Assembly: GCF_028867965.1 (NCBI RefSeq)
Contig: NZ_JAPQNT010000001.1
Span: 572,163-636,162 of the forward strand
Reading direction: 5' to 3'
Source of the DNA: Flavobacterium sp. SUN046
Lineage (GTDB): Bacteria > Bacteroidota > Bacteroidia > Flavobacteriales > Flavobacteriaceae
Length of the DNA: 64,000 nt
The translations under genes and the position numbers were made by a program. Below, one piece after another: positions 41,143-51,081 of this stretch (position 1 is its first letter; every line of letters starts with the position of its first letter). The notes beneath the pieces are model-generated. The model was given only the letters and a program-made list of their open reading frames with translations. It searched no databases and was not told the origin of the DNA.

Positions 41143-41958
41143 TTAAATCTTACTAATCACCAACTCCACACGTCGATCATATTCTGGATCTTTACCAAGC
41201 GGTACGGTATTTCCATAACCTTTAAACGTCATTCGAGATTTGGCAACGCGTCTAAAAACTAAATATTTATAAACCGATTGTGCTCTGTTAGTAGACAATT
41301 GACGTTTTCGCGTGTCTTTATCAATAGCTTCTCTTTGGTTTGGTGGCGTGCAACAAACGTGTCCTTGAATTTCAAATTCAATATTTTTATAACGCAAGCA
41401 CAACAGTGCAACTTTATCTAATTCGGCTTTGGCTTTGGAAGTTAAATGGCTACTGCCTTTTTCAAATAAAATATTTTCAAGGTAAATGTGATCACCAACA
41501 ATGTGGTTTTTTTGAATCATATTGTAAAATCCGGGCAAAACCAATTTCGGAAGTTCTTTAAGATTTAAAACTACATCAACACGTCGATTTTTAGAGCGTT
41601 TTTCGGGAAGATTGTCAACAATATCATCATCAATAAGCACGCGACCTTTTCCTTCAATTGTAACGATTACTTTGCTTTTTATGCCGCTTTCAATAATTTT
41701 TTTCTGAATTGTACTGGCTCTGTTTGTTGACAATTTAAAGTTATAAGCTTCTTTGCCAATATCATCAGTATATCCAAAAATTTCTATTGATTCAATTCTA
41801 GTAGAATCGGTGTTTTTGATAAAATCAATTACTTCTTTAGCTTGTTTTTCGTCTAATGAAAATTTATCAAATTCAAAATAAACCGACTTAACAGCTTCTT
41901 CTTGAGCATGAACCAATCCGAAGATTAGTAAAGGCAAGATTTTTAAAAATCGCAACAT
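41143..41958 (-). CDS. OmpA family protein with two OmpA-like domains
   Basis: A 271-aa exported protein (signal MLRFLKILPLLIFGLVHA) made of two OmpA C-terminal-like peptidoglycan-binding domains without a barrel. First domain about 25-130: VYFEFDKFSLDEKQAKEVID, then IFGYTDDIGKEAYNFKLSTNRAS. Second about 155-270: LFEKGSSHLTSKAKAELDKV, then IQGHVCCTPPNQREA with RKRQLSTNRAQSVYKYL. The Cys pair in the second domain is unusual for an OmpA domain. Its ATG shares one base with the upstream S41 protease stop (TAATG), so they form an operon. Confidence 0.86.
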   Translation of the reverse strand: MLRFLKILPLLIFGLVHAQEEAVKSVYFEFDKFSLDEKQAKEVIDFIKNTDSTRIESIEIFGYTDDIGKEAYNFKLSTNRASTIQKKIIESGIKSKVIVTIEGKGRVLIDDDIVDNLPEKRSKNRRVDVVLNLKELPKLVLPGFYNMIQKNHIVGDHIYLENILFEKGSSHLTSKAKAELDKVALLCLRYKNIEFEIQGHVCCTPPNQREAIDKDTRKRQLSTNRAQSVYKYLVFRRVAKSRMTFKGYGNTVPLGKDPEYDRRVELVISKI

Positions 41959-43592
41959 TATTGTAAAATTTTATTGTATTCTGCTGGATTGGCTAAAATA
42001 GCATTTGCTTTAGCAATTTCAGAATTGTTCTTGGTGTAATACAAATATAATCCTTCTTTATATTGGTATCTTTTAATGATTTCATCCAGAATTAATTTCT
42101 TAATTTCCTTTTGATTTTTGTCCAATAATGCTTCTTCACTTTTTTGTAAAGCCGCCATTAATTGATCGTATTGAACGGTAATTGTTTCGTCAATTTTTTC
42201 TTTCTTGGCTTTTTCTAAAGTGTTTTTCAAAGCCAATTCGGTTTCGGTATCAAAACTGATTTTTTCTTTTTTCAAATAAGCTTTAAAATCGGCATAATCA
42301 GCATCGGTAACCGTCGGAATTTTGTCACCTAAATTAGGATTTTTGTAATAATAGTAAGTTACATAATTAAAAATGCCATCGTTTTTTTGAAGAACTTCTG
42401 CAATAGAACTTAATTTAGAATCGGCCAATTCAACATCGGGCTGAATGCCACCACCATCATAAACTGTTCTTCCCTTTTTGGTTTTGAATGCGTTGTATTT
42501 AGACGCATCTGTTCTAACTGCTTTTCCGTCTTTGTCTTTATGCCAATAATCCAGTGCTTGAATGCATCGTCCGGCTGGCGTGTAATAGCGTGAAATGGTT
42601 ACTTTTAACTGTGTTCCATAAGTCATATCAATTGGTCGTTGTACCAATCCTTTTCCGAAACTTCGGCAACCAACAATAACCGCTCGGTCTAAATCTTGTA
42701 ATGCACCTGAAACAATTTCAGATGCCGAAGCACTTTTTCCATCAACAATTATTGCCAGCGGAATTTCTAAATCTACTGGATCTTTAGTGGTTTTGTAAGT
42801 AGTATTGTATTTTGGATTTTTAGATTTAGTTGTAACAATAACTTCTCCTTTTGGAACAAATAAATTGCACACATTTACAGCTTCATTAAGTAATCCACCA
42901 GGATTTCCTCTTAAATCTAAAATGATTCTTTGAGCGCCATCAGCCTTTAATTTTTCTAATGCTTCTTTGGTTTCTTTAGTCGTTTTACTATTAAAAGCAG
43001 ACAAAACAATATAACCTGTTTTGTCATCAATTTTAGCAAAATAAGGAACGGCTTTTATTTCAACTTCATCCAAAATGATTTGTGTCGTAAGTGTTTTTCC
43101 TTGACGAATGTATTTTAAGTCAACTTTAGTATTTTTAGCACCTTTTAACAATTGAGAAGCGTCGTCTTTAAAGTCAGAAAGCATGACATCGCCAATTTGA
43201 ATTATTGCATCACCAGCTTTTAGTCCGGCTTTGTCGGCAGGAAATCCCTTGTAAGGTTCTTTAATGATTAGTTTGTCTTCTTTTCGAGTAATCATGGCGC
43301 CAATTCCGGTGTATTCGCCAGTATTGTTTATTTTGAATTTTACAACGTCTTGTTCGTTAAAATAATTGGTATAAGGGTCTAAATCGGCCAACATGCTTTT
43401 GATAGCTTTATCCATTAATTCGGCTGGATTTACTTCATCAACATAGTTTTGATTTATGGTTTTAAAAATGGTAGTAAAGATTTCTATTTGCTTAGCAATT
43501 TCAAAAAAATCGTCTTTGAAACTAGCTGCAAAAAACAAAAATCCTGAAGCAACAACTGGAATTATGTATCTTTTCTTGAAATAGTTGAGCAT
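41958..43592 (-). CDS. S41 family carboxyl-terminal processing peptidase
   Basis: A 544-aa tail-specific-type serine protease with an N-terminal membrane segment (IIPVVASGFLFFAASF). The PDZ domain is at about 95-170 (GIGAMITRKEDKLIIKEPY, PADKAGLKAGDAIIQIGDV). The catalytic domain carries the Ser motif VDGKSASASEIVSGALQD (Ser in SASE) and the Lys in CRSFGKGLVQRP, a Ser/Lys dyad as in CtpA. A C-terminal helical region follows. In Bacteroidetes it often lies beside rnpA, as here (115 bases away). It is coupled to the OmpA-like gene. Confidence 0.93.
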   Translation of the reverse strand: MLNYFKKRYIIPVVASGFLFFAASFKDDFFEIAKQIEIFTTIFKTINQNYVDEVNPAELMDKAIKSMLADLDPYTNYFNEQDVVKFKINNTGEYTGIGAMITRKEDKLIIKEPYKGFPADKAGLKAGDAIIQIGDVMLSDFKDDASQLLKGAKNTKVDLKYIRQGKTLTTQIILDEVEIKAVPYFAKIDDKTGYIVLSAFNSKTTKETKEALEKLKADGAQRIILDLRGNPGGLLNEAVNVCNLFVPKGEVIVTTKSKNPKYNTTYKTTKDPVDLEIPLAIIVDGKSASASEIVSGALQDLDRAVIVGCRSFGKGLVQRPIDMTYGTQLKVTISRYYTPAGRCIQALDYWHKDKDGKAVRTDASKYNAFKTKKGRTVYDGGGIQPDVELADSKLSSIAEVLQKNDGIFNYVTYYYYKNPNLGDKIPTVTDADYADFKAYLKKEKISFDTETELALKNTLEKAKKEKIDETITVQYDQLMAALQKSEEALLDKNQKEIKKLILDEIIKRYQYKEGLYLYYTKNNSEIAKANAILANPAEYNKILQ

Positions 43593-43707
43593 AATTATAT
43601 TTTACTTTTTTTAAATTTTAACAAACGAATTTAGCAAACAAAATCAAATATATTGCATAAATGTATTAAAACTATATTTTTATAAATTCATTAAGACACT
43701 TTCGGTT

Positions 43708-44094
43708 TTATTGGGTGTCGTTTTCTGCATTTTTGGCACTAATCCATTTTTCAAAAAGTAGAATTGTTTTTTCATGAATTTCGTGATAACTCAACCTATC
43801 TTTCGTTTGATAAAAAAACATAATGGCGTACGGTTTGTCAAGATTTTCATGAATTAAATGCTTGTTTAATCGGTAACATTCTCTCAAAACGCGTTTAAAA
43901 TAATTTCTATCAACAGCATTTTTAAAATGTTTTTTAGAAACAGAAACTCCAAATTTTAATTTTTCATCACTATCAATTATTGGCGCATAAACCAATCGCA
44001 ACGGAAATTTAGAAACCGATTTTCCTTCGCTAAAAAGCGTATCGATGACTTTTCTACTTTTAAGTTTTTCGTTTTTAGGATAACTAAAATCCAT
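43708..44094 (-). CDS. rnpA: Ribonuclease P protein component
   Basis: A 128-aa basic protein subunit of RNase P, which processes the 5' ends of pre-tRNAs. The start KNEKLKSRKVIDTLFSEGKSV and the RNR-type motif KKHFKNAVDRNYFKRVLREC (RNxxKRxxRE) are diagnostic. The frame is open further up (TTG/ATG at 44124), but that part overlaps the preceding gene and MDFSYPKNEKL at 44094 is the family start. rpmH and yidC, its usual neighbours in many phyla, are absent here. Confidence 0.95.
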   Translation of the reverse strand: MDFSYPKNEKLKSRKVIDTLFSEGKSVSKFPLRLVYAPIIDSDEKLKFGVSVSKKHFKNAVDRNYFKRVLRECYRLNKHLIHENLDKPYAIMFFYQTKDRLSYHEIHEKTILLFEKWISAKNAENDTQ

Positions 44095-44095
44095 T

Positions 44096-44506
44096 TTAAA
44101 GAGATTGGTAAATGTTATAAACAAATTTTACTTCGCTGTAATTGATGTAAAATTGCATTCTATTTCCTTCATCTTTTCTAGTAATCACAAGTATTTTACA
44201 TTTTGATCCATTATTATCAATACAATCAAACGGAACTGTTTTTAAGGTTTCAGTTTCAATTTTATCGCCATAATTTTTTATAGAAAAAACTTGTGTTACT
44301 GGCGAATTTACTACAATTCTATCTTTTTTTGCATCGATAGTGATAAGCAATTCAGCTTTAACAAAATCAGACCATTCACCCCAACCTTTTTGATTGGTTT
44401 TTTCAATAATACTAACAGCACTTGTTTTAAAGGCAATAGTTTGACTGTAAGTATTTAATCCAAAGAAAAGGAAAGTGAAAAAAAATAATATTTTAAAATG
44501 TTTCAT
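44096..44506 (-). CDS. Small secreted protein, unknown
   Basis: A 136-aa exported protein with signal peptide ILFFFTFLFFGLNTYSQ. The mature part is beta-rich with no recognised domain (KAELLITIDAKKDRIVVNSP, then VTRKDEGNRMQFYINYSEV) and may be a small lipocalin-like or jelly-roll barrel. Its stop is 1 base before the rnpA ATG, so translation is coupled to rnpA. Similar secreted ORFs are often found next to rnpA in Flavobacteria. Function unknown. Confidence 0.62.
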   Translation of the reverse strand: MKHFKILFFFTFLFFGLNTYSQTIAFKTSAVSIIEKTNQKGWGEWSDFVKAELLITIDAKKDRIVVNSPVTQVFSIKNYGDKIETETLKTVPFDCIDNNGSKCKILVITRKDEGNRMQFYINYSEVKFVYNIYQSL

Positions 44507-44553
44507 TAGTAACAGTATTTTATTTTGCGGTAAAACTACAAATTCTATTCCAA

Positions 44554-44585
44554 AAAAAAGCGTCCTTTTGTGAGAACGCTTTTTG
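44554..44585 (-). terminator. Terminator after the M1 peptidase gene
   Basis: Stem AAAAAGCGT/ACGCTTTTT with flanking A and T runs, just past the M1 peptidase stop at 44588 on the minus strand. Confidence 0.75.
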
Positions 44586-44587
44586 AT

Positions 44588-46471
44588 TTATTTTATTTCA
44601 TAAGAATTATTCTCCGGCTTTACATCAGCCATTAATCCGCTTGGATCGATGGTGATTTTTCTAATTGTTGTTTTTGATTTATTAATTTCAAAGAAATAAT
44701 TCGGATTTCCCCAAGCCCAATCTTTTAAAACTGTTCGTTTAATTTCTGGAGTTGGATTTTCTTTTTCAAAACTCATCATGCGCAACGGAATGTAGAAACT
44801 TTCTTTTGTTCCGTCGGTATATTCTACTAAAATGTCAATTGGCATCGGAGTTCTTCCAATTCGTTCTAGAGAAACTCCAGTTTTTTGAACGCCATCAGTT
44901 GCACCTTCAACATTTTTAATTCCGTAATCAATAGTGTTTAGTGTTTCGGTCCAATCGGTTAAATACCAATCTAAATTTGCTCCAGAAACGCGTTCAGCAG
45001 TTCGTTTAATATCATTTGGTGTTGGATGTTTGAACTTGAAATCAGTATAATATTTTTTCAAGGTTTTCATCAAGTTTTCTTTTCCGATAATATATTCCAA
45101 TTGTGCCAAAAACACTTCGCCTTTGCTATAAGAGGCAATGCTGTAACTTCTATTTTCATCATAGCGATCGCCAAAAGTAGAAAGTGGTTGTTCTTTGCCA
45201 GAATTAGCTAAGTTGAGGTAAGATTTGTAAGCGCTAGAAAATGGATTTTCAGATTTTTTTTCAGCAATTTCGTTAGTTCCTAAATCTTCTATAAATGAAG
45301 TGAAACCTTCGTCCATCCAAGGATGTTTACTTTCGTTAGACGCTAATACATGTTGAAACCAAGAATGTCCCATTTCGTGAGCGATAACTCCAACTAATCC
45401 ATCAAGTTTTCCTTCACCAAGAATTAAAGTACACATGGCATATTCCATTCCGCCATCGCCACCTTGAATGATTGAATACTGTTGGTAAGGATATATACCC
45501 ACAATTTTATTATAATATTCCATTAATTGAACTGTTTTTGGCTCAGCTTGTTTCCAGTTGTCAAGAATTGCAGGATTGTTTTTATATATAAAATGCAATG
45601 TCGTTCCGAAATTAGTTTTCACAACATCATGAAGGTAATTTTTATCGGCAGCCCAAGTAAAATCGTGCACATTTGGCGCTACAAAATGCCAAGTTATTGT
45701 TTTTTGTTTTTTAGGTATTTTTACAATAACTCCAGAATCTTGATAATTGAATCCGATTTCATTTCCGTTTTGCAAATAACCAGTTCCACCTAAAACATAA
45801 TTTTTGTCGATTGTTATGTTCACGTCAAAATTTCCCCAAACGCCGTGAAATTCTCTTGCTACATAGGCATCGGCGTGCCAACCTTCAAAATCAAATTCTG
45901 CCATTTTTGGATACCATTGACTCATTGAAAGTTCAACACCTTCTTTATTATTTCGTCCCGAACGACGAATTTGAACCGGAACTTGTCCGTCAAAATCTAA
46001 GGTAAATGTAGTTGATTTTCCGGGTAAAACAGGTTTTACTAAGGTAACTTCTAATATTGTTTCAACTTCTTTAGCAACAGCAGAAACGCCATCTTGTTTA
46101 AAATTGGAAACATGTAAGTATCCAATTTCATTAGGCTGCAATTTTGAAATCCGACTTTCTTTAACTTCTTTATCGTCAACTTTAATTTTGTTAACCATTC
46201 TGCCATCAGGATCTTTTATGGTTTGCAAACGCATGTCCATTTCGCTACCGGGTTGAAAGGCATTGTTGTACAAATGATAAAAAACACGACGCAAAGTATC
46301 TTGCGAATTATTGGTGTAAACTAATTCTTGCGTTCCTTTGTATTGATAGGTTTTTACATCCATCGTTACATTCATTTTATAATCAACATGTTGTTGCCAA
46401 TAAGAAGAACTTTGGGCAAAAACAGATTGAATACCAATTAATAAAACAGTTAATAAAAGTATTTTTTTCAT
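44588..46471 (-). CDS. M1 family metallopeptidase (aminopeptidase N-like)
   Basis: A 627-aa exported zinc aminopeptidase, signal peptide LLLTVLLIGIQSVFAQ. The catalytic motif HExxH-(18)-E is VIAHEMGHSWFQHVLASNES followed by WMDEGFTSF (zinc ligands HEMGH and the E of DEGF; active-site Glu in HEMGH). A GxMEN-like substrate motif appears as GGDGGMEYAMC. An N-terminal beta domain and a C-terminal helical/beta region frame it. Length suggests a periplasmic form lacking the large C-terminal ERAP domain. It stands alone with own terminator. Confidence 0.94.
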   Translation of the reverse strand: MKKILLLTVLLIGIQSVFAQSSSYWQQHVDYKMNVTMDVKTYQYKGTQELVYTNNSQDTLRRVFYHLYNNAFQPGSEMDMRLQTIKDPDGRMVNKIKVDDKEVKESRISKLQPNEIGYLHVSNFKQDGVSAVAKEVETILEVTLVKPVLPGKSTTFTLDFDGQVPVQIRRSGRNNKEGVELSMSQWYPKMAEFDFEGWHADAYVAREFHGVWGNFDVNITIDKNYVLGGTGYLQNGNEIGFNYQDSGVIVKIPKKQKTITWHFVAPNVHDFTWAADKNYLHDVVKTNFGTTLHFIYKNNPAILDNWKQAEPKTVQLMEYYNKIVGIYPYQQYSIIQGGDGGMEYAMCTLILGEGKLDGLVGVIAHEMGHSWFQHVLASNESKHPWMDEGFTSFIEDLGTNEIAEKKSENPFSSAYKSYLNLANSGKEQPLSTFGDRYDENRSYSIASYSKGEVFLAQLEYIIGKENLMKTLKKYYTDFKFKHPTPNDIKRTAERVSGANLDWYLTDWTETLNTIDYGIKNVEGATDGVQKTGVSLERIGRTPMPIDILVEYTDGTKESFYIPLRMMSFEKENPTPEIKRTVLKDWAWGNPNYFFEINKSKTTIRKITIDPSGLMADVKPENNSYEIK

Positions 46472-46581
46472 AATTTATGAATTTAATAAAGTAGAAATAA
46501 AACAATAAGGTATTAAGATTCATTAAGTTATCGATTCTTAATTTGTCTTAATACCTTACTGGTTTTACTATTTTTAGTATA

Positions 46582-48177
46582 TTATTTTTTCGACATTTGT
46601 TCTGCCATCAATAAAGCATTGTAAGCATTTACAATTTTTCCAGACACACAAGTTGTAGCAAATGGAACTTGAGTTTTTGATTCTCCAACCATAACCGTTG
46701 TGGTAATTGGTGTTCCAGAATCCATGATAATGTGTTTTACTTGTGAAGCTGTTAAACTTGGATAATACGAACGAATTAAAGCCGCAACTCCAGCTGCATT
46801 TGGCGATGCCATTGATGTTCCTTGTTCGTAAACATATTTATTATTCGGAATTGTTGCCCAAATTTTCACACCAGGAGCAAATACGTCTACGTTTTTTTGA
46901 CCAAAGTTAGAAAAATCGGCAACTAATTTAGAACCATATTCATAGTTTAATGCACCAATTGTCAATAGATTATCTGAAATTTCAGCACCATTCATTTCAT
47001 CTGTAGGAAAATTTGGTTCGGTATCAACATCTTTCGAGTCATTTCCTGCAGCGTGAACAAATAATACGTCTTTACTTGCAGCATATTTTATAGCATCCCA
47101 AACCCATTCTTTGTGAGGAGAATAGTCTTTACCAAAACTTCCGTTGATAACTTTTGCACCATTGTCAACTGCATAACGAATTGCTAAAGCGATATCTTTG
47201 TCATATTCGTCTCCATTTGGAACGGCGCGAACCGCCATGATTTCTACGTTTTTATCTACAACTCCATCACCACCTAATCCATTACCGCGAATTTGAGCAA
47301 TGATACCGGCAACGTGAGTTCCGTGTAAAGCATCTTCTACATCTGGACCTTTAACATTTCCGTTTCCGTAGAATTTTGAATCCATATTTTCTGGATTGTC
47401 GCCAGTTTTTCTACCATTAAAATTTACATTTAAATTGTAGTTTAGTTGGTCATAAATATAATCAATATAAGATTTGATTTCATCTTGAAAACCTTCACCA
47501 GCCTGAGTTGCAATGCTTGTCATGATCATTTTACTTTTGCTCAAATTAGCATCAGTTGTAGTAATTGCTTTTAAGTCGGCAATAGTATATTTATCTTTTT
47601 TCAAATAAGCTTTGATATCTTTATCGGCTTTAGAAATCATATCAACTTGCGGCTTTTGTTGACTTAATTCACCAAATTTTTTATCCAATTCAGCTTTAGC
47701 AGTTTTGTATGTTGCAGAACCATCATCACCTTTTTTAACAATACGAGTCAATTCTAAGTTCTCATTTGTTGCTTCACCAAGGAAATTCCATCCGTGAACG
47801 TCATCAACATATCCATTTTTATCATCGTCGATATTGTTTCCAGGAATTTCTTTTTTGTTAGTCCAGATTTTTCCTTTCAAATCTTCGTGATCAATATCTA
47901 AACCTGAATCTACAATTCCAACAATAATTTTTGTTCCTTTTTTACCTTTTAAAAATTCTTTGTAAGCCTTGTCAACACTCATTCCAGGAACGGTGTCTTT
48001 AACTAAATCTAAATCACTCCAACGCTTTAAATCAGCTTCCTTTAGAGGTGTAGTTTTTAGAGGGGTTTTATCAATATTAGCTGGATTAGTGCTCATTACC
48101 GGAGCTAATTTTGGGCTACAGCTCGATAAGGCAAGTGCCAAAGTAGCCGAAATAAAAAGTGGTTTTAGTATTCTCAT
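46582..48177 (-). CDS. S8 (subtilisin-like) serine protease lipoprotein
   Basis: A 531-aa exported protease with lipobox LSSC (Cys 20). The catalytic triad is clear: Asp in IVGIVDSGLDIDHEDL, His in LHGTHVAGIIAQIRG, Ser in GTSMASPNAAGVAALIR. Between Asp and His lies a long insertion of roughly 180 residues rich in Lys and Asp (ATYKTAKAELDKKFGELSQQ), much longer than in subtilisin. The frame is open to 48246, but the lipobox dictates ATG 48177. The membrane anchor suggests a cell-envelope protease. It is 69 bases downstream of the MBL gene. Confidence 0.92.
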   Translation of the reverse strand: MRILKPLFISATLALALSSCSPKLAPVMSTNPANIDKTPLKTTPLKEADLKRWSDLDLVKDTVPGMSVDKAYKEFLKGKKGTKIIVGIVDSGLDIDHEDLKGKIWTNKKEIPGNNIDDDKNGYVDDVHGWNFLGEATNENLELTRIVKKGDDGSATYKTAKAELDKKFGELSQQKPQVDMISKADKDIKAYLKKDKYTIADLKAITTTDANLSKSKMIMTSIATQAGEGFQDEIKSYIDYIYDQLNYNLNVNFNGRKTGDNPENMDSKFYGNGNVKGPDVEDALHGTHVAGIIAQIRGNGLGGDGVVDKNVEIMAVRAVPNGDEYDKDIALAIRYAVDNGAKVINGSFGKDYSPHKEWVWDAIKYAASKDVLFVHAAGNDSKDVDTEPNFPTDEMNGAEISDNLLTIGALNYEYGSKLVADFSNFGQKNVDVFAPGVKIWATIPNNKYVYEQGTSMASPNAAGVAALIRSYYPSLTASQVKHIIMDSGTPITTTVMVGESKTQVPFATTCVSGKIVNAYNALLMAEQMSKK

Positions 48178-48245
48178 TTTAAATGTTTTTATAGTAATTG
48201 GTGTAAAAGTATTTTGTTTTGTTACAATGTTAAAATTCATTAACA

Positions 48246-49106
48246 TTAGATTAAGATATCTTCACATTTGAAAACTTCTTTTAATCGAATTCCTTTCTCG
48301 GTTTTTTCAACGGTTATGATTTCATTGTGTGCGTCGTGTTCTAGCATTAAATAATAATTATTTTCGGCGGCTTCAATTAAAAATTTAGATTTTTCAGGCA
48401 TTGTTAATAAAGGTCGTGTGTCATAACCCATAACATAAGGTAAAGGTAAATGTCCTGCAGTCGGAATCAAATCTGCACAAAAAACGATAGCTTTATTTTT
48501 GTATAAAATTTGTGGAAGCATCATTTTTTCAGTGTGACCGTCCATAAAAAAAATATTAAATCCCAGTTCAGGTGAGAATTCAAAGTTAAAACGTGTTTTG
48601 AATATAAAATTTAATTGTCCGCTTTCTTGAATAGGAATAATATTTTCATGTAAAAAAGATGCTTTTTCTCTAGAATTTGGTTTTGTTGCCCAATCCCAAT
48701 GCTGCTCATTTGTCCAGAATTTCGCATTTTTAAAAGCTACTTCGTAACCAGTTTTGTCTTTGTTCCAATTAACACTTCCGCCACAATGATCAAAATGCAA
48801 ATGCGTCATAAAAACATCGGTAATGTCATCACGATGAAAACCATATTTTGCTAATGATTTGTCTAATGAATGATTTCCCCAGAGCGAATAATAACTAAAA
48901 AATTTGTCCGATTGTTTGTTTCCCATTCCAGTATCAATCAATATTAATCGGTCATCATCTTCAATCAATAAGCATCTTGCTGCAATATCAATTAAATTGT
49001 TTGCGTCTGCCGGATTGGTTTTTTGCCAGATGGTTTTGGGTACAACGCCAAACATTGCGCCACCATCGAGTTTAAAATTTCCGGCTTCAATTGGATAGAG
49101 TTTCAT
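48246..49106 (-). CDS. MBL fold metallo-hydrolase
   Basis: A 286-aa hydrolase of the metallo-beta-lactamase fold, probably binding two zinc ions. The metal motif HxHxDH is FMTHLHFDHCGGSVNWN (about 105); other ligands include D (LILIDTGMGNKQSD), H (MDGHTEKMM), D (VFCADLIPTAG) and H near the end (LMLEHDAHNE). It resembles lactonase- or carbapenemase-like quorum-quenching members, but the substrate is not determined by sequence. It lies upstream of the S8 protease gene, probably in the same transcript. Confidence 0.9.
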   Translation of the reverse strand: MKLYPIEAGNFKLDGGAMFGVVPKTIWQKTNPADANNLIDIAARCLLIEDDDRLILIDTGMGNKQSDKFFSYYSLWGNHSLDKSLAKYGFHRDDITDVFMTHLHFDHCGGSVNWNKDKTGYEVAFKNAKFWTNEQHWDWATKPNSREKASFLHENIIPIQESGQLNFIFKTRFNFEFSPELGFNIFFMDGHTEKMMLPQILYKNKAIVFCADLIPTAGHLPLPYVMGYDTRPLLTMPEKSKFLIEAAENNYYLMLEHDAHNEIITVEKTEKGIRLKEVFKCEDILI

Positions 49107-49209
49107 TATTTTTTAATTTAAAAACGTTGCAATTTACTAAATCGGTTCTTATTGATAGCTTCAAAATCAATTTTTTCTATCCAATCATACGTTATAAAAA
49201 TGTTAGACT

Positions 49210-49242
49210 TTGTGGTAAAAATAGATATTTGTAGTAACTTTG
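49210..49242 (+). promoter_or_regulatory. Promoter of the suf operon
   Basis: -33 TTG (49210-49212) and -7 TAACTTTG (49235-49242) with a 22-base spacer, 30 bases before the ATG of the A-type carrier gene. A second TTG (49229-49231) is too close to be used. No IscR-type site was recognised. Confidence 0.62.
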
Positions 49243-49272
49243 CAGTTAATTTAGACAAAATCAAAATAAGCT

Positions 49273-49602
49273 ATGATTAAAGTTTCTGATGATGCAAGTA
49301 AAAAAATCGTTTCTATGATGCAAGAAGACGGTTTTGATGCAGCCCAAGATTACGTTCGAGTAGGCGTAAAAAGTGGTGGTTGCTCTGGTTTGTCGTATGA
49401 ATTAAAATTCGACAAAGAATTAGGAGAAAACGATAAAGTTTTTGAAGATAATAATGTAAAAATAGCCGTTGAGAAAAAATCGTTTTTGTATTTAGCAGGA
49501 ACAATTTTAGAATTTTCAGGCGGATTAAACGGAAAAGGATTTGTGTTTAATAATCCAAATGCAAGTAGAACTTGTGGCTGCGGAGAATCATTTTCGTTAT
49601 AA
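49273..49602 (+). CDS. A-type iron-sulfur carrier protein (IscA/SufA)
   Basis: A 109-aa Fe-S carrier that receives clusters from a scaffold and passes them to target enzymes. The three conserved cysteines are present: Cys in VKSGGCSGLSYELKF and the C-terminal pair in SRTCGCGESF. Length is usual. It is the first gene of the suf block and lies 6 bases before sufB. Whether it is the SufA or IscA type cannot be told from this alone; the sufB context favours SufA. Confidence 0.92.
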   Translation: MIKVSDDASKKIVSMMQEDGFDAAQDYVRVGVKSGGCSGLSYELKFDKELGENDKVFEDNNVKIAVEKKSFLYLAGTILEFSGGLNGKGFVFNNPNASRTCGCGESFSL

Positions 49603-49608
49603 AATACT

Positions 49609-51057
49609 ATGGCAAAATATACTGAAGACGACTTAAAAGTTGAATTAGAAAACAAAGAATACGAATACGGATTCTACACCGAATTAGAATCGGAAACGTT
49701 TCCTATTGGTTTAAACGAAGATATTGTTCGTGCGATTTCTCAAAAGAAAGAAGAACCGCAATGGATGACCGATTGGCGTATTGAAGCGTTTCGTGCTTGG
49801 CAAGAAATGATTGAGCCGGAATGGGCAAATGTTCATTATGAAAAACCAGATTTTCAAGCTATTTCGTATTATTCGGCACCAAAATCTGTAGATCCAAATA
49901 AAACGTTAGACGATGTAGATCCTGAACTTTTGGCGATGTACAAAAAGTTAGGAATTAATGTTGACGAACAAAAAATGATGAACAATATCGCTATGGATAT
50001 TGTAGTTGATTCGGTTTCAGTGGCGACAACATTCAAAAAAACATTGAACGAAAAAGGAATCATATTCTGTTCAATTTCTGATGCAATTAAGGAACATCCT
50101 GAATTAGTAAAAAAATATCTAGGCACAATTGTTCCACAAAAAGATAATTTTTATGCTGCTTTAAATTCGGCTGTTTTCTCTGATGGAAGTTTTTGTTATA
50201 TTCCAAAAGGCGTTCGTTGTCCGATGGAGTTGTCGACCTATTTCCGCATCAATCAAGCTGGAACAGGACAATTTGAACGCACACTTTTAATTGCTGATGA
50301 AGGTAGTTATGTGTCATATCTTGAAGGTTGTACAGCGCCAAGTCGTGATGAAAATCAATTGCACGCTGCAGTTGTAGAATTAATCGCATTAGACGATGCC
50401 GAAATCAAATATTCAACCGTTCAAAACTGGTATCCAGGAAATAAAGAAGGAAAAGGTGGCGTTTTTAATTTTGTTACCAAAAGAGGTTTGTGCGAGAAAA
50501 ACGCTAAAATTTCGTGGACACAAGTTGAAACTGGTTCGGCTGTAACTTGGAAATATCCATCGGTAGTTTTGAAAGGCGATAATTCAATTGGAGAATTTTA
50601 TTCGATAGCGGTTACCAACAATTTCCAACAAGCTGATACTGGAACGAAGATGGTTCATTTGGGAAAAAACACCAAATCGACTATTATTTCTAAAGGAATT
50701 TCAGCAGGAAAATCGCAAAACAGTTACCGTGGTTTGGTACGAATAAGTGCCAATGCCGAAAATGCTCGTAATTTCTCACAATGTGATTCGTTATTAATGG
50801 GCAATAATTGTGGCGCACATACTTTTCCATACATAGAAAGTAAAAATTCATCTGCCAAAATCGAGCACGAAGCAACGACTTCTAAAATCGGTGAAGATCA
50901 AGTTTTCTATTGCAACCAAAGAGGAATTCCAACCGAAAAAGCAATTGCACTAATCGTAAATGGTTTCAGTAAAGAAGTGTTGAATAAATTGCCAATGGAA
51001 TTTGCTGTTGAAGCACAAAAATTATTGGAAATTTCGTTGGAAGGTTCTGTAGGATAA
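49609..51057 (+). CDS. sufB: Fe-S cluster assembly protein SufB
   Basis: A 482-aa core subunit of the SufBC2D scaffold on which Fe-S clusters are built. Signatures: [20 protein letters not shown], the [20 protein letters not shown] stretch, [20 protein letters not shown], and the terminal [21 protein letters not shown] Cys in [15 protein letters not shown] lies where the catalytic cysteine of SufB is expected. Full length and intact. It is followed by a 41-aa ORF, sufC and sufD in the same direction. Confidence 0.97.
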   Translation: MAKYTEDDLKVELENKEYEYGFYTELESETFPIGLNEDIVRAISQKKEEPQWMTDWRIEAFRAWQEMIEPEWANVHYEKPDFQAISYYSAPKSVDPNKTLDDVDPELLAMYKKLGINVDEQKMMNNIAMDIVVDSVSVATTFKKTLNEKGIIFCSISDAIKEHPELVKKYLGTIVPQKDNFYAALNSAVFSDGSFCYIPKGVRCPMELSTYFRINQAGTGQFERTLLIADEGSYVSYLEGCTAPSRDENQLHAAVVELIALDDAEIKYSTVQNWYPGNKEGKGGVFNFVTKRGLCEKNAKISWTQVETGSAVTWKYPSVVLKGDNSIGEFYSIAVTNNFQQADTGTKMVHLGKNTKSTIISKGISAGKSQNSYRGLVRISANAENARNFSQCDSLLMGNNCGAHTFPYIESKNSSAKIEHEATTSKIGEDQVFYCNQRGIPTEKAIALIVNGFSKEVLNKLPMEFAVEAQKLLEISLEGSVG

Positions 51058-51081
51058 ATATAAAATTAAATCTAAAAAATC

